A stretch of 64,000 bases of DNA from Streptomyces roseirectus (GTDB lineage: Bacteria; Actinomycetota; Actinomycetes; Streptomycetales; Streptomycetaceae), in NCBI RefSeq assembly GCF_014489635.1, contig NZ_CP060828.1, forward strand, positions 3,758,001 through 3,822,000, read 5' to 3'. This document shows, one piece after another, positions 44,102 through 54,153 of this stretch. Both the position numbers and the translations under genes were made by a program. Position 1 is the first letter of the stretch; every line of letters begins with the position of its first letter. A model generated the notes under the pieces. It worked only from the letters and a program-made list of their open reading frames with translations, did no database searches and was not told the DNA's origin.

Positions 44102-45460
44102 TTACCCCAGCGCCGACTTCACCGCATCGGCCAACCGAGACGCCACAGACTGCGCCTGCCCCTGATCAGCCGCCTCCACCATCACCCGAACCAACGGCTC
44201 GGTCCCGGACGGCCGCAGCAGAACCCGCCCGGTGGCCCCCAACTCCCGCTCGGCCTCGGCAACAGCGGCCGCCAGCTCCGCGGACGTGGACACCCGAGCC
44301 CGATCGACATCAGGCACATTGATCAGCACCTGCGGCAACCGGGACATCACCCCGGCCAGCTCCCGCAGAGACTTCCCGGTCTCGGCAACCCGCGCCGCCA
44401 GCATCAGCCCCGTGAGCGTCCCGTCCCCCGTGGTCGCGTGATCGAGGATGATGACGTGCCCGGACTGCTCCCCCCCGAGCGCGTACCCGTGCTCCTTCAT
44501 CGCCTCCAGCACATACCGGTCCCCCACCCCCGTCTGCACGAGCGACAGCCCCTCCCGCTCAAGCGCGAGCTTGAACCCGAGGTTGGACATGACGGTCGCG
44601 ACAACGGTGTCGCTGCGCAGCACCCCCCGCTCCCGCATGGCCAGCGCGAGCACCGCGAGAATCTGGTCCCCGTCGATCTCCTCACCGGTGTGGTCGACGG
44701 CAAGACACCGGTCCGCGTCCCCGTCGTGCGCGATCCCGAAGTCGGCCCCGTGCGCCAGCACCGCCGCCTTGATCTTGTCGAGGTGGGTAGACCCGTACCC
44801 GTCGTTGATGTTGAGCCCGTCCGGCTCGGCCCCGATGGTGACGACGGACGCCCCGGCCCGCGAGAACGCCTCCGGCGAGACCCGAGCGGCAGCCCCGTGC
44901 GCCTCGTCGAGGACGATCTTCAGCCCGTCGAGCCGGTTGGGCAGGACGCCGATGAGGTGGGCGACGTACCGGTCGAACCCCTCGTCGTAGGACCGCACGC
45001 GCCCGACCCCGTCCCCGGTCGGCCGCTCCCACGGCTCCCCGTGCCGGTGCGCCTCGTACACCGCCTCGATCCGGTCCTCCAGCTCGTCCGCGAGCTTGTG
45101 CCCGCCCCGCGCGAAGAACTTGACCCCGTTGTCGGGCATCGCGTTGTGGCTCGCGGAGAGCATGACCCCGAGGTCGGCCCCGAGTACGCCCGTGAGATAG
45201 GCCACGGCCGGCGTCGGCAGCACGCCCACCTTCAGGACGTCGACCCCGGCACTCGCGAGCCCCGCGACGACGGCCGCCTCAAGGAACTCCCCGGACGCCC
45301 GCGGATCCCGTCCGACGACAGCCGTGGCCCGGTGTCCCTCGAACGTTCCCGCCTCGGCGAGCACATGCGCCGCCGCGACGGACAGCCCGAGCGCCATCTC
45401 GGCCGTCAGATCCGCGTTGGCCACCCCGCGCACGCCGTCGGTACCGAAGAGTCGTCCCAC
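44102..45460 (-). CDS. glmM: Phosphoglucosamine mutase
   Basis: 452 residues, [19 protein letters not shown]. The phosphorylated serine is in [16 protein letters not shown], the metal loop is [13 protein letters not shown], the sugar loop is GGEQSGHV and the phosphate loop is [12 protein letters not shown]. It turns glucosamine-6-phosphate from GlmS into glucosamine-1-phosphate for UDP-GlcNAc. It follows rpsI after a terminator. Confidence 0.97.
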   Translation of the reverse strand: MGRLFGTDGVRGVANADLTAEMALGLSVAAAHVLAEAGTFEGHRATAVVGRDPRASGEFLEAAVVAGLASAGVDVLKVGVLPTPAVAYLTGVLGADLGVMLSASHNAMPDNGVKFFARGGHKLADELEDRIEAVYEAHRHGEPWERPTGDGVGRVRSYDEGFDRYVAHLIGVLPNRLDGLKIVLDEAHGAAARVSPEAFSRAGASVVTIGAEPDGLNINDGYGSTHLDKIKAAVLAHGADFGIAHDGDADRCLAVDHTGEEIDGDQILAVLALAMRERGVLRSDTVVATVMSNLGFKLALEREGLSLVQTGVGDRYVLEAMKEHGYALGGEQSGHVIILDHATTGDGTLTGLMLAARVAETGKSLRELAGVMSRLPQVLINVPDVDRARVSTSAELAAAVAEAERELGATGRVLLRPSGTEPLVRVMVEAADQGQAQSVASRLADAVKSALG

Positions 45461-45548
45461 TTGTCCTCCTGAGGAAGCGTCACTTGCCGGAGATCATCCG
45501 ATCGGATAAGCCTTTGAGCGTCTTGTGCCGTTATACGCCCAAGGCCGC

Positions 45549-45593
45549 GATAAACGAATGCCCCGACGGCACAGGCGTGCCGCCGGGGCATTC
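45549..45593 (-). terminator. Terminator after rpsI
   Basis: GAATGCCCC (45556-45564) pairs with GGGGCATTC (45585-45593); an inner CGGCAC/GTGCCG stem extends it. On the - strand it is followed by GTTTATC. It separates rplM-rpsI from glmM. Confidence 0.75.
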
Positions 45594-45640
45594 GGAGTAC
45601 GTCTCGCTGACGCAGTACGTACGTGCAGGGCAGCGAGCGA

Positions 45641-46168
45641 TTAACGCTTGCTGTACTGCGGGGCCTTGCGGGCCTTCTTCAGACCGGCCTTCTTACGCTC
45701 GACGGCGCGGTCGTCACGGCGGAGGAAGCCCGCCTTCTTGAGGGCGCCGCGGTTGTTGTCGACGTCGGCCTCGTTCAGCGCACGGGCGACACCGAGGCGC
45801 AGCGCACCGGCCTGGCCGGAGACGCCGCCACCGGCGATACGCGCGATGACGTCGTAACGGCCTTCGAGCTCGAGCACCTTGAAGGGCTCGTTGACTTCCT
45901 GCTGGTGCACCTTGTTGGGGAAGTAGTCCTCAAGGGTGCGCCCGTTGATCTTCCACTTGCCGGTGCCCGGAACGATCCGGACACGGGCGATGGCGTTCTT
46001 GCGACGGCCCAGGCCGGCGGCCGGCTGGGGGTCGCCGAAGCGGGAGGCGAGGGACTCGGAGGTGTACTCACCCTCCAGCGGAACCTCGGACTCGGTGGTG
46101 TAGCTGTCGATGTCGAGCTCGGCGAGCTCGGTCTCCTCGATCGGCTGTTCGGCAGTGGTCTCGGCCAC
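45641..46168 (-). CDS. rpsI: 30S ribosomal protein S9
   Basis: 175 residues from a GTG. The first 45 residues form an acidic actinobacterial extension ([17 protein letters not shown]), followed by the S9 core [25 protein letters not shown] and the conserved end [12 protein letters not shown], whose basic tail reaches the P-site tRNA. It follows rplM by 47 bases in the usual L13-S9 operon. Confidence 0.98.
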   Translation of the reverse strand: MAETTAEQPIEETELAELDIDSYTTESEVPLEGEYTSESLASRFGDPQPAAGLGRRKNAIARVRIVPGTGKWKINGRTLEDYFPNKVHQQEVNEPFKVLELEGRYDVIARIAGGGVSGQAGALRLGVARALNEADVDNNRGALKKAGFLRRDDRAVERKKAGLKKARKAPQYSKR

Positions 46169-46215
46169 GGTGATTCCTCAGACTCTCTTTGGCTTGATGT
46201 GGGTCTAGGCCGGTG

Positions 46216-46659
46216 TTACTGCGCGACCTGGGTGATCTCGAACGGCTGCGGCTGCTGCGCGCCGTGCGGGTGCTGGTCACCCTTGTAGACCTTCAGCTTC
46301 GAGAGCATCTGACGGCCCAGCGTGTTCTTCGGGAGCATGCCCTTGACGGCCTTCTCGATGGCCTTCTCCGGGTTCTTGTCCAGCAGCTCGTCGTAACGGA
46401 CGGAGCGCAGACCACCCGGGTACCCGGAGTGGCGGTAGGCCATCTTCTGGGTCCGCTTGTTGCCGGAGAGGTGCACCTTGTCGGCGTTGATGATGATGAC
46501 GAAGTCACCGGTGTCGACGTGGGGCGCGTAGATCGCCTTGTGCTTGCCGCGCAGGAGGGAAGCGGCGGTGCTGGCGAGACGGCCCAGGACGATGTCCTGA
46601 GCGTCGATGACGTGCCACTGGCGAGTCACATCGCCGGGCTTGGGGCTGTACGTACGCAC
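46216..46659 (-). CDS. rplM: 50S ribosomal protein L13
   Basis: 147 residues from the GTG at 46659 ([20 protein letters not shown]), the normal length; the open frame continues upstream to 46695 without family similarity. Core motif [17 protein letters not shown]. Binds 23S rRNA early in 50S assembly. First gene of the rplM-rpsI operon, behind a good vegetative promoter. Confidence 0.98.
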   Translation of the reverse strand: MRTYSPKPGDVTRQWHVIDAQDIVLGRLASTAASLLRGKHKAIYAPHVDTGDFVIIINADKVHLSGNKRTQKMAYRHSGYPGGLRSVRYDELLDKNPEKAIEKAVKGMLPKNTLGRQMLSKLKVYKGDQHPHGAQQPQPFEITQVAQ

Positions 46660-46840
46660 TTCGCAGCCTTCTTCTTCAGGGATGGGTGCTGACACATGGC
46701 ATCACTGAAGCGATCGTGCAGCTGGGGACGACAAATATGCCGGGACACCGCCCGTATGCCGCCCACTGGTAACTGCTCCAGGGAACCTAGGTAAGGGCGT
46801 CCCGTATGAGAACGAGCATGCCGATACACAACGACTAGGC

Positions 46841-46870
46841 AGAATACCCGGCGTCCCACGGACGGGTCAA
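46841..46870 (-). promoter_or_regulatory. Predicted vegetative promoter of rplM-rpsI
   Basis: On the - strand TTGACC (46870-46865), an 18-base spacer and TATTCT (46846-46841), near-consensus for the principal sigma factor. It lies about 180 bases upstream of rplM, in a 356-base gap that otherwise shows no gene, so the transcript has a long leader. Confidence 0.7.
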
Positions 46871-47015
46871 AACGAGCCCCCAGGAGCCCGCCCGGAGCCC
46901 GCCCGGACCCCGCTGGGAACTGCCTCACACCCAAACGCGACATCTTCGGGTGAGTGGGTTTCAAAGCTTCCCGAGGCCGCCCCACCGGTGTGTCGCCCCG
47001 TCTAGGATGCGGCGC

Positions 47016-47900
47016 ATGAGCTATGGGCAGGGGGGACCTCAGTCCCAGTGGGATCCGTGGAAACCGAACTCCCAGCAGCCGTGGAACAGCGAGAGCGGCG
47101 GCGGCACGGCGAGCCCCGACTGGGCCGCCCTGGCGGAGGCGTCGGAGTCCCGGAACAAGCGCAAGCGGATCTTCCTGATCGGCGGCGGCGCGGTCGCGAC
47201 GCTGGCCATCGGCACGGCCGTCGCGATGGCCGTCGTCTCCGCGAACGACACCGGCACGGCCAACAACCCGACGTCGTCCCTGCCGGCCGCCGGTGACCTG
47301 CCGAGCGCGTCGAGCACCCCGTCCTTCGCGCCGACGACGGCCCCGCCGCCCCTGAACCCCAAGGAGTTCATCTCCGACAAGGCGAAGGACACCGCCCCCA
47401 ACGGCCCCCACCTGCTCTTCCCCGGCACCCAGGTCACCCTCGGCTCCGGCCTCTACCGCAAGGGCCCGTCCTCGGACACCACGAACTGCGCCTCCGTCGC
47501 CCAGGGCTCCCTCCCGAAGGTCCTCACGGCCGACGGCTGCACCCGCCTGATCCGCGTCACCTACGTCAAGGACAAGATCGCCACGACCGTCGGCGTCGCC
47601 GTCTTCGACACCGAGGCCAAGGCCCTCAAGGCGAAGCAGGACGCCGACGACAAGAGCTTCGTGAAGCCCCTCAGCGGCAACGGCATAGGCGCCTTCTGCA
47701 ACGGCGCCGTCTGCCGCTCCACCACCAACTCCTACGGCCGCTACGCCTACTTCACGGTCTCCGGCTTCACCGACGGCAAGAACGTCACCAAGACCGACAC
47801 GGCCGTCTTCAAGGCCGGCGACGACCTCGCCGAACTCGCCTTCCAGCAGATCAACCGCCGGGGCGAGACCCAGGCGTCAGCGGCTGCCGAGGCGCCCTGA
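47016..47900 (+). CDS. Hypothetical membrane-anchored protein
   Basis: 294 residues from the ATG at 47016; an ATG three codons upstream is possible. A Gln/Trp/Pro-rich cytoplasmic head ([23 protein letters not shown]) precedes one membrane helix ([23 protein letters not shown]), a Thr/Pro spacer and an extracellular domain of about 170 residues with four cysteines ([25 protein letters not shown]), probably disulfide bonded. No known family. Divergent from rplM; the 3' end overlaps truA tail to tail by 50 bases. Confidence 0.8.
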   Translation: MSYGQGGPQSQWDPWKPNSQQPWNSESGGGTASPDWAALAEASESRNKRKRIFLIGGGAVATLAIGTAVAMAVVSANDTGTANNPTSSLPAAGDLPSASSTPSFAPTTAPPPLNPKEFISDKAKDTAPNGPHLLFPGTQVTLGSGLYRKGPSSDTTNCASVAQGSLPKVLTADGCTRLIRVTYVKDKIATTVGVAVFDTEAKALKAKQDADDKSFVKPLSGNGIGAFCNGAVCRSTTNSYGRYAYFTVSGFTDGKNVTKTDTAVFKAGDDLAELAFQQINRRGETQASAAAEAP

Positions 47901-48747
47901 CCCCGTGCACGACCCCCCGCACCCGGCGGGCCTGCGACTGCCGCTCGGCCAGCAGCCCGTCCGCCGGGTAGGCGACCTCCTCCAAGGTCAGCCCCAGCGC
48001 CCGCACGACATGGACGGCGCTGTCGCGCACCCCGGCGTCCAGCACCTTCCGCGGCCACTCCACGCCCCGGTGCCCGTCCCCCACGAACAGCAGCGCCCCC
48101 ACCATCGACCGCACCTGGTTGTGGCAGAACGCGTCGGCCCGCACCTCGACCTCCACGACCCCGTCCGCCCGCCGCCGCGCCCCGAAGTCGAAGATCTCCC
48201 GCACGGTCGAGGCGCCCTCCCGCTTCTTCGCGTACGCGGCGAAGTCGTGCTCCCCGACGAGAGTCTTCGCGGCGGCGTCCATCGCGGCCACGTCGAGCGG
48301 CCAGTCGTGCCACAGCACGTGGTTGCGCAGCAGCGGATCCACCCCGCCCGCCTGGTCCCCCACCCGGTACACGTACCGCCGCCACAGCGCCGCGAACCGC
48401 GCGTTGAACCCTGGCGCCGCCTCGGTGAGCGCCCACACCCGCACGTCCTTCGGCAGCCGCCCGGCGAGCCGCTTCAGCAGCTTCTCCCGGTGCTCCCCCC
48501 ACACCTCTTCCGGCAGGTCCACGTGCGCCACCTGCCCCCGCGCGTGCACCCCGGCGTCCGTCCGCCCCGCCACGGTCAGCTCGTGGACGGCGTCCCCGGA
48601 CCGCGTGACCGTCCGCAGCGCGTCCTCGATCTCCCCCTGGACCGTCCGCTTCCCCCCGGCCTGCTTGGCCCACCCGTGGAAGCCGGTCCCGTCGTAGGAC
48701 AGGTCGAGCCGCACCCGGACGAACCCGGGCCGCACCTCGTCACTCAC
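47851..48747 (-). CDS. truA: tRNA pseudouridine(38-40) synthase
   Basis: 298 residues from a GTG. The catalytic Asp lies in [30 protein letters not shown] and [15 protein letters not shown] are TruA hallmarks. It modifies the anticodon stem of many tRNAs. It follows rplQ after a strong terminator. The C-terminal 17 codons overlap the convergent membrane-protein gene. Confidence 0.96.
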   Translation of the reverse strand: MSDEVRPGFVRVRLDLSYDGTGFHGWAKQAGGKRTVQGEIEDALRTVTRSGDAVHELTVAGRTDAGVHARGQVAHVDLPEEVWGEHREKLLKRLAGRLPKDVRVWALTEAAPGFNARFAALWRRYVYRVGDQAGGVDPLLRNHVLWHDWPLDVAAMDAAAKTLVGEHDFAAYAKKREGASTVREIFDFGARRRADGVVEVEVRADAFCHNQVRSMVGALLFVGDGHRGVEWPRKVLDAGVRDSAVHVVRALGLTLEEVAYPADGLLAERQSQARRVRGVVHGVRAPRQPLTPGSRPGG

Positions 48748-48768
48748 GCAAAGCTCCTCTCAGCAACG

Positions 48769-48804
48769 GAAAAGCGGGCCCGCTCCCGAAGGAACAGGCC
48801 CGCT
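48769..48804 (-). terminator. Terminator after rplQ (UUCG tetraloop)
   Basis: On the - strand AGCGGGCCTGTTCC, the loop TTCG and GGAGCGGGCCCGCT pair over 14 positions, with three G-U pairs counted, followed by TTTT. It ends the alpha operon before truA. Confidence 0.9.
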
Positions 48805-48819
48805 CCACACCGCGAACGC

Positions 48820-49332
48820 TTACGCGTCCTTGGCGTCGTCCTTGGCCTCGGCGGGAGCCTCGGCGGCCTCGGTCTCCTCGACCTTGGTCTCCTCGGCGGC
48901 CTTCGCCTCCTCGGCCTCCTTGACCGCGCGCTTCGTCGCGGCCTCGGCCTCGCCAGTCGCCTGCTGCGCGACCGTCAGCGCCTCGACCAGCTCGATGACG
49001 GCCATGGGCGCGTTGTCGCCACGGCGGTTACCGATCTTGGTGATGCGGGTGTAGCCACCGGGACGGTTCTCGTACCGCGGGCCGATCTCGGTGAAGAGCG
49101 TGTGGACGACGCTCTTGTCCGTGATGACCTGCAGCACCTGACGACGGTTGTGAAGGTCACCCTTCTTCGCCTTCGTCACCAGCCGCTCGGCGTACGGCCG
49201 CAGCCGACGCGCCTTGGCCTCCGTGGTCGTGATCCGACCGTGCTCGAAAAGGCTCTTCGCGAGGTTCGCGAGCAGCAGCTTCTCGTGCGCGGCGCTACCA
49301 CCGAGACGAGCACCCTTGGCGGGCTTGGGCAT
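48820..49332 (-). CDS. rplQ: 50S ribosomal protein L17
   Basis: 170 residues. The first 120 are the L17 core ([25 protein letters not shown]..., [24 protein letters not shown]). The last 50 are an Ala/Glu/Lys-rich actinobacterial tail of unknown role. Last gene of the alpha operon, 112 bases after rpoA. Confidence 0.98.
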   Translation of the reverse strand: MPKPAKGARLGGSAAHEKLLLANLAKSLFEHGRITTTEAKARRLRPYAERLVTKAKKGDLHNRRQVLQVITDKSVVHTLFTEIGPRYENRPGGYTRITKIGNRRGDNAPMAVIELVEALTVAQQATGEAEAATKRAVKEAEEAKAAEETKVEETEAAEAPAEAKDDAKDA

Positions 49333-49428
49333 GTTTCTCTCCTGTGTTCTGCCCCGGCCGTATCAGGTACCGGGGTCAGTATCCGAGCGGGCGGTCGCCC
49401 GTCGGAGATCCGAGCGAAGCTCGGAGTC

Positions 49429-49453
49429 AGTACTGGTACCAGTACTAGTACTG
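49429..49453. repeat. Overlapping palindromes across the rpoA stop codon
   Basis: AGTACTGGTACCAGTACT (49429-49446) is an 18-bp perfect palindrome, and CAGTACTAGTACTG (49440-49453) is a 14-bp one. The rpoA stop codon lies in the overlap. The clustered CAGTAC units look like local duplication. Confidence 0.8.
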
Positions 49454-50467
49454 CTCGGTCTCGACGAAGCCCGCGTCCGCGTCGTCGTCGGCGCCGAAGG
49501 CGTCAGCGGCGGCGGTCGGGTCGAATCCGGGCGGCGAGTCCTTGAGCGCGAGGCCCATACCCGCCAGCTTCGCCTTGACCTCGTCGATCGACTTCGCACC
49601 GAAGTTGCGGATGTCGAGCAGGTCGGCCTCGGAACGAGCGACGAGCTCACCCACGGAGTGGATGCCCTCACGCTTGAGGCAGTTGTACGACCGAACGGTG
49701 AGCTCAAGCTCCTCGATCGGCAGCGCCAGGTCAGCGGCGAGGGCGGCGTCCGTCGGGGACGGACCCATGTCGATGCCCTCGGCGTCGATGTTCAGCTCAC
49801 GGGCGAGCCCGAACAGCTCGACCAGCGTCTTACCGGCGGAGGCCATGGCGTCACGGGGACGCATCGCCTGCTTGGTCTCGACGTCGACGATCAGCTTGTC
49901 GAAGTCGGTGCGCTGCTCGACACGGGTCGCCTCGACCTTGTACGTGACCTTCAGCACCGGCGAGTAGATCGAGTCGACCGGGATGCGCCCGATCTCCTGA
50001 CCCACCTGCTTGTTCTGGACGGCGGAGACGTAACCACGGCCGCGCTCGACCGTCAGCTCCATCTCCAGCTTGCCCTTGCCGTTGAGCGTGGCGAGGACGA
50101 GGTCGGGGTTGTGCACCTCGACACCGGCCGGCGGCGCGATGTCGGCGGCGGTGACCAGACCCGGGCCCTGCTTGCGCAGGTACATCACGACCGGCTCGTC
50201 GTGCTCCGAGGAGACGACCAGCTGCTTGATGTTGAGGATCAGGTCGGTGACGTCCTCCTTGACACCCGGCACGGTGGTGAACTCGTGCAGGACGCCGTCG
50301 ATCCGGATGGACGTCACAGCGGCGCCCGGGATCGAGGAGAGGAGCGTACGGCGCAGGGAGTTGCCGAGGGTGTAGCCGAAGCCCGGCTCCAGCGGCTCGA
50401 TGACGAACCGGGAGCGGAACTCGTCGACGACCTCTTCGGTCAACGAGGGACGCTGAGCGATCAGCAT
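49445..50467 (-). CDS. rpoA: DNA-directed RNA polymerase subunit alpha
   Basis: 340 residues, [17 protein letters not shown].... The N-terminal assembly domain ([29 protein letters not shown]) is joined to the C-terminal domain ([31 protein letters not shown]), which contacts UP elements and activators. The dimer nucleates core enzyme assembly. Located in the alpha operon after rpsK. Confidence 0.99.
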   Translation of the reverse strand: MLIAQRPSLTEEVVDEFRSRFVIEPLEPGFGYTLGNSLRRTLLSSIPGAAVTSIRIDGVLHEFTTVPGVKEDVTDLILNIKQLVVSSEHDEPVVMYLRKQGPGLVTAADIAPPAGVEVHNPDLVLATLNGKGKLEMELTVERGRGYVSAVQNKQVGQEIGRIPVDSIYSPVLKVTYKVEATRVEQRTDFDKLIVDVETKQAMRPRDAMASAGKTLVELFGLARELNIDAEGIDMGPSPTDAALAADLALPIEELELTVRSYNCLKREGIHSVGELVARSEADLLDIRNFGAKSIDEVKAKLAGMGLALKDSPPGFDPTAAADAFGADDDADAGFVETEQY

Positions 50468-50599
50468 GTGGTGATTCCTTCAGTCATGGGCGCCCGCTAT
50501 TTGACGCCCGACTCAGTACTACAAGGGTACGGGCGATACGACTGAAAAGCCGTACCGCCCGAAAACCTCAGACCAAGCAGCCTGCGTCGGATCAGAAGA

Positions 50600-51004
50600 T
50601 CAGACGCGGCGACGCTTGGGCGGACGGCAGCCGTTGTGCGGGGTGGGCGTGACGTCCTGGATGGAGCCGACCTCGAGACCCGTGGCCTGGAGGGAACGGA
50701 TCGCGGTCTCACGACCGGCGCCGGGGCCCTTGACGAAGACGTCGACCTTGCGCATGCCGTGCTCCTGCGCGCGACGGGCGGCCGACTCGGCGGCCATCTG
50801 CGCGGCGAACGGCGTGGACTTGCGGGAGCCCTTGAAGCCGACGTGGCCGGCGGAGGCCCAGGAGATCACGTTGCCGCTCGGGTCCGTGATGGACACGATC
50901 GTGTTGTTGAACGTGCTCTTGATGTGCGCCTGGCCGTGCGCGACGTTCTTCTTTTCCTTGCGGCGCACCTTCTTGGCAGCGCCCTGACGACCCTTGGGGG
51001 GCAT
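50600..51004 (-). CDS. rpsK: 30S ribosomal protein S11
   Basis: 134 residues, full length. The end [18 protein letters not shown] and the core [20 protein letters not shown] are typical. It forms part of the 30S platform. 70 bases after rpsM; a hairpin-capable, less GC-rich gap of 132 bases precedes rpoA. Confidence 0.99.
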   Translation of the reverse strand: MPPKGRQGAAKKVRRKEKKNVAHGQAHIKSTFNNTIVSITDPSGNVISWASAGHVGFKGSRKSTPFAAQMAAESAARRAQEHGMRKVDVFVKGPGAGRETAIRSLQATGLEVGSIQDVTPTPHNGCRPPKRRRV

Positions 51005-51074
51005 CTAGTTACTCCTACGGGGAGGTGGTCGGTCCTACAGCGAAGACCGCTGATGAAGCGAAGTCCGCTGTGGA

Positions 51075-51455
51075 CTACTTCTTGCCCGGCTTCTTCTTGC
51101 CGGCGATGGCGCGACGCGGGCCCTTGCGGGTGCGGGCGTTGGTGCTGGTGCGCTGGCCGCGGACGGGCAGGCCACGGCGGTGACGCAGACCCTGGTAGCA
51201 GCCGATCTCGACCTTGCGGCGGATGTCGGCCTGGATCTCGCGACGGAGGTCACCCTCGGTCTTGATGTTCGCGTCCACGTACTCACGGATCGCGACGAGC
51301 TGCTCTTCGCTCAGGTCGCGGACGCGGGTGTCGGGGTTGATGCCGGTCGCAGCGAGAGTCTCCTGCGACAGGGTCCGGCCGATGCCGAACACGTAGGTGA
51401 GGGCGACCTCCACGCGCTTGTCGCGCGGGATGTCAACACCGGAAACGCGTGCCAT
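51075..51455 (-). CDS. rpsM: 30S ribosomal protein S13
   Basis: 126 residues from the ATG at 51455 ([21 protein letters not shown]), the normal start and length. The basic tail [15 protein letters not shown] reaches tRNA. It follows rpmJ after 197 bases that include a perfect 8-bp hairpin (51556-51575) and probably a separate promoter. Confidence 0.99.
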   Translation of the reverse strand: MARVSGVDIPRDKRVEVALTYVFGIGRTLSQETLAATGINPDTRVRDLSEEQLVAIREYVDANIKTEGDLRREIQADIRRKVEIGCYQGLRHRRGLPVRGQRTSTNARTRKGPRRAIAGKKKPGKK

Positions 51456-51652
51456 TAAATGGCTCCTGGTGATCATCGGAGGTCTTCCGCAGGACCGGAT
51501 CCCCGCTCGCCGTATGAGGTACGAACCGGGTCCCCGGCCTCCGAACCGGGGGTGTCAGACACACACATGTGTCTGGGTCCTGCGTATGAACAAATTCAGC
51601 TCGCGTCGCGCGAAGATTTCTGCGGATGCAGAGGGTGTGGATCGGGTTGCGA

Positions 51653-51766
51653 TCAGCCCTGGCGCTGCTTGTGGCGCGGGTTCTCGCAAATGATCATGAC
51701 CCGACCGTGACGGCGGATCACCCTGCACTTGTCGCAGATCTTCTTGACGCTCGGCTTGACCTTCAT
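51653..51766 (-). CDS. rpmJ: 50S ribosomal protein L36 (zinc-ribbon form)
   Basis: 37 residues, starting [14 protein letters not shown] and ending NPRHKQRQG. Zinc ligands are the two Cys of CDKC, the Cys of IICENP and the His of PRHKQ, the C+ form. Too short for routine frame lists but unmistakable. It lies 59 bases after infA. Confidence 0.97.
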   Translation of the reverse strand: MKVKPSVKKICDKCRVIRRHGRVMIICENPRHKQRQG

Positions 51767-51825
51767 GGGATTGAGGTTCTCCGGGTCAGTGCCACCACCC
51801 CGCCGAAGCGGGATGCGGGCAAGAT

Positions 51826-52047
51826 CTACTTGTATCGGTAGACGATCCGGCCACGCGTCAGGTCGTACGGAGACAGCTCCACCACGACCCGGTCGTCAGG
51901 GAGGATACGGATGTAGTGCATCCGCATCTTTCCGCTGATGTGTGCCAGGACCTGGTGGCCGTTCTGGAGCTCGACCTTGAACATCGCGTTCGGCAGAGAC
52001 TCGACGACAGTGCCCTCGATCTCGATGGCACCTTGCTTCTTGGCCAC
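51826..52047 (-). CDS. infA: Translation initiation factor IF-1
   Basis: 73 residues from the GTG at 52047 ([20 protein letters not shown]), the exact family length; the frame is open upstream without homology. One OB-fold ([41 protein letters not shown]). Binds the 30S A site in initiation. It precedes rpmJ; a 175-base gap to map upstream probably holds its promoter. Confidence 0.99.
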   Translation of the reverse strand: MAKKQGAIEIEGTVVESLPNAMFKVELQNGHQVLAHISGKMRMHYIRILPDDRVVVELSPYDLTRGRIVYRYK

Positions 52048-52222
52048 GCTTCGCCCTTCGAATCGACTACCTTGATCGACTCCCGCTGGCGCATCCAGAC
52101 ACACGAATGCACGAAAGCCGACGCGTCAGTCTACGTCACCCCACCCAGAAAGACGAATCGAGGAGGATGCCCCACCGCTGAGATCCTTAACCCCTCCGCC
52201 GTCAAAGACCCCCCGCACGCCC

Positions 52223-53059
52223 CTACGCCAACGGGTCGGGCGCCGCGGTCACCCCGTACTCGGCCAGCTTCGCCCTACCCCCGTCGGGGGCCGTCAGGAC
52301 GAGGGGCCCGGCTTCCGTGAGGGCGACGGAGTGCTCCCAGTGGGAGGACCAGGTGCCGTCGGTGGTGATGACGGTCCAGTCGTCGGCCAGGACCTCGGTC
52401 TTGGGGGTGCCGAGGGACACCATCGGCTCGATGGCGAGGCAGAAGCCGGGGACGAGCTTGGGCCCCTTGCCGCGCTTGCGGTCGACGTAGTTCAGGAGGT
52501 GCGGGTCCATGTGCATCTCCGTGCCGATGCCGTGGCCGCCGTAGTCCTCGATGATCCCGTACCGTCCGCCCCCGGCCTTGGGCTGCCGGCGGATGTACGT
52601 CTCGATGGCCCGGGACACGTCCACCAGCCGGTTGCCGAGCCGCATCGCGGCGATCCCGGCCCACATCGACTCCTCGGTCACCCGGGACAGCTCGACCAGC
52701 TCGGGCGCGTGCCCCGACCCCACGAACGCCGTGTACGCCGCGTCCCCGTGCCACCCGTCGACGATGGCCCCGCAGTCGATGGAGATGATGTCCCCGGACT
52801 TGAGGACGACCTCGTCGGACGGGATCCCGTGCACGACGACCTCGTTCACGGACGTGCAGATGGTCGCCGGAAACCCGCCGTACCCGAGGAAGTTGGACTT
52901 GGCCCCGTGCTCCGCGAGCACCTTGCGGGCGACCTCGTCGAGGTCCCGCGTGGAGGCTCCTGGCACCGCCGCTTCCCGCGTGGCCGCATGGATCGCCGCG
53001 ACGACCAGCCCCGCAGCCCGCATCTTGGCAATCTGCTCGGGACTCTTGATCTGCACCAT
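52223..53059 (-). CDS. map: Type I methionine aminopeptidase
   Basis: 278 residues from the ATG at 53059 (MVQIKSPEQIAKMRAAG). Metal ligands appear in order: SIDCGAIVDGWHGDAAYT (two Asp), GGHGIGTEMHMDP (His), AIEPMVSLG (Glu) and HWEHSVALT (Glu region). It removes the initiator Met from nascent proteins. Downstream of adk in the spc region, here separated from it by a strong hairpin and a small secreted-type gene. Confidence 0.98.
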   Translation of the reverse strand: MVQIKSPEQIAKMRAAGLVVAAIHAATREAAVPGASTRDLDEVARKVLAEHGAKSNFLGYGGFPATICTSVNEVVVHGIPSDEVVLKSGDIISIDCGAIVDGWHGDAAYTAFVGSGHAPELVELSRVTEESMWAGIAAMRLGNRLVDVSRAIETYIRRQPKAGGGRYGIIEDYGGHGIGTEMHMDPHLLNYVDRKRGKGPKLVPGFCLAIEPMVSLGTPKTEVLADDWTVITTDGTWSSHWEHSVALTEAGPLVLTAPDGGRAKLAEYGVTAAPDPLA

Positions 53060-53099
53060 GCTGGGTTGCGCCTCCTGGGCCACGGTCGTTTTCGGCACC

Positions 53100-53351
53100 T
53101 CAGAATACGCCCACGCACGCACGTACGCCGAAGCGAGCGGAGTAGACGGCGCCCCCACCGTTCCAGCACAGCTTCATCTCGTGCGGCTTGTTGAGGTAGA
53201 TGTCGTACTCCTTGGTGTCACACCCCTCGCCGCCGCCGTCGTCGATGAACTTCATCGTGCCACGGCCGTTCGGCAGGCTGAGGTTGACGTCGGTGGCGAA
53301 CGCGGGCGCGGACGCGGCGACGATGCCGCCGCGCTTGGGCAGAGTCTTCAT
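53100..53351 (-). CDS. Small putative secreted protein between map and adk
   Basis: 83 residues, MKTLPKRGGIVAASAPAFATD, then VNLSLPNGRGTMKFIDDGGGEGCDTKEYDIYLNKPHEMKLCWNGGG. The start has positive charges and an Ala-x-Ala cleavage site (APAFATD), but the hydrophobic core between them is only about nine residues. It may therefore be a signal peptide with an internal deletion. Two cysteines in the mature part (EGCDT, KLCWN) could form a disulfide; a third is near the end. No family recognised. It has its own leader after the adk terminator. Confidence 0.65.
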   Translation of the reverse strand: MKTLPKRGGIVAASAPAFATDVNLSLPNGRGTMKFIDDGGGEGCDTKEYDIYLNKPHEMKLCWNGGGAVYSARFGVRACVGVF

Positions 53352-53434
53352 GTGTTCTCCCCGTTAGGGGCCCCGAGAACGGCCCAACTCCACGGGGGCA
53401 TACGGACCAAGAGCCCACACGCAGCTCGCGCACG

Positions 53435-53475
53435 CGGAAGCCCCCGTCGTCCCTGAGGGACGACGGGGGCTTCCG
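53435..53475 (-). terminator. Perfect 19-bp hairpin after adk
   Basis: CGGAAGCCCCCGTCGTCCC (53435-53453) and its exact complement (53457-53475) enclose a 3-base loop, 15 bases past the adk stop. There is no U-tail, but stems of this kind commonly terminate in Streptomyces. It would split secY-adk from map. Confidence 0.85.
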
Positions 53476-53490
53476 AAGGAGCAGTGGGGC

Positions 53491-54153
53491 CTACTGAGCG
53501 GCCTCGTCACGCTGCAGGGCCTCCATCGCGCGCGCGGTGACCTCGTCCACCTTGCCGAGGGCGGAGATCGTGACGACCAGGCCCTGGGTCTTGTAGTAGT
53601 CGATGATCGGCTCGGTCTGCGTGTGGTAGACCTCGAGGCGCTTGCGGACGGTCTCCTCGGAGTCGTCGTCGCGCTGGTACAGCTCACCGCCGCAGACGTC
53701 GCAGACGCCGTCCTGCTTCGGCGGGCTGTACGTCACGTGGAAGACGTGACTGGAGTCCTCGCGGCAGATCCGCCGCCCGGCGATCCGCTTGACGACCTCT
53801 TCCTCGGGGACCTCCAGGTCCAGCACCGCGTCCAGCTTCATGGACTCGGTGCGGAGCATCTCGTCCAGCGCCTCGGCCTGCGAGACGTTGCGCGGGAAGC
53901 CGTCCAGCAGGAAGCCGTTCTCGGCGTCCGGCTGTTCCATGCGGTCCTTGGCCATTCCGATGGTGACCTCGTCCGGCACCAGGTTGCCCGCGTCCATGTA
54001 GGACTTCGCGAGTTTCCCGAGGTCGGTCCGCTGGCTGATGTTGGCGCGGAACAGGTCGCCCGTGGAGATGTGCGGGATCGACAGATTCCTGGCCAGGAAC
54101 GCGGCCTGCGTTCCCTTCCCGGCGCCCGGCGGCCCGACGAGGACGATTCGCAT
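53491..54153 (-). CDS. adk: Adenylate kinase
   Basis: 220 residues. P-loop GPPGAGKGTQ, NMP-binding and LID domains; DGFPRNVSQAEALDEML. The LID keeps CDVC but the first metal half reads CREDSSHVFH and not CxxC, so zinc binding would use Cys/His. It balances AMP, ADP and ATP. Its ATG overlaps the secY stop (TGATG), so it is translationally coupled. Confidence 0.98.
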   Translation of the reverse strand: MRIVLVGPPGAGKGTQAAFLARNLSIPHISTGDLFRANISQRTDLGKLAKSYMDAGNLVPDEVTIGMAKDRMEQPDAENGFLLDGFPRNVSQAEALDEMLRTESMKLDAVLDLEVPEEEVVKRIAGRRICREDSSHVFHVTYSPPKQDGVCDVCGGELYQRDDDSEETVRKRLEVYHTQTEPIIDYYKTQGLVVTISALGKVDEVTARAMEALQRDEAAQ

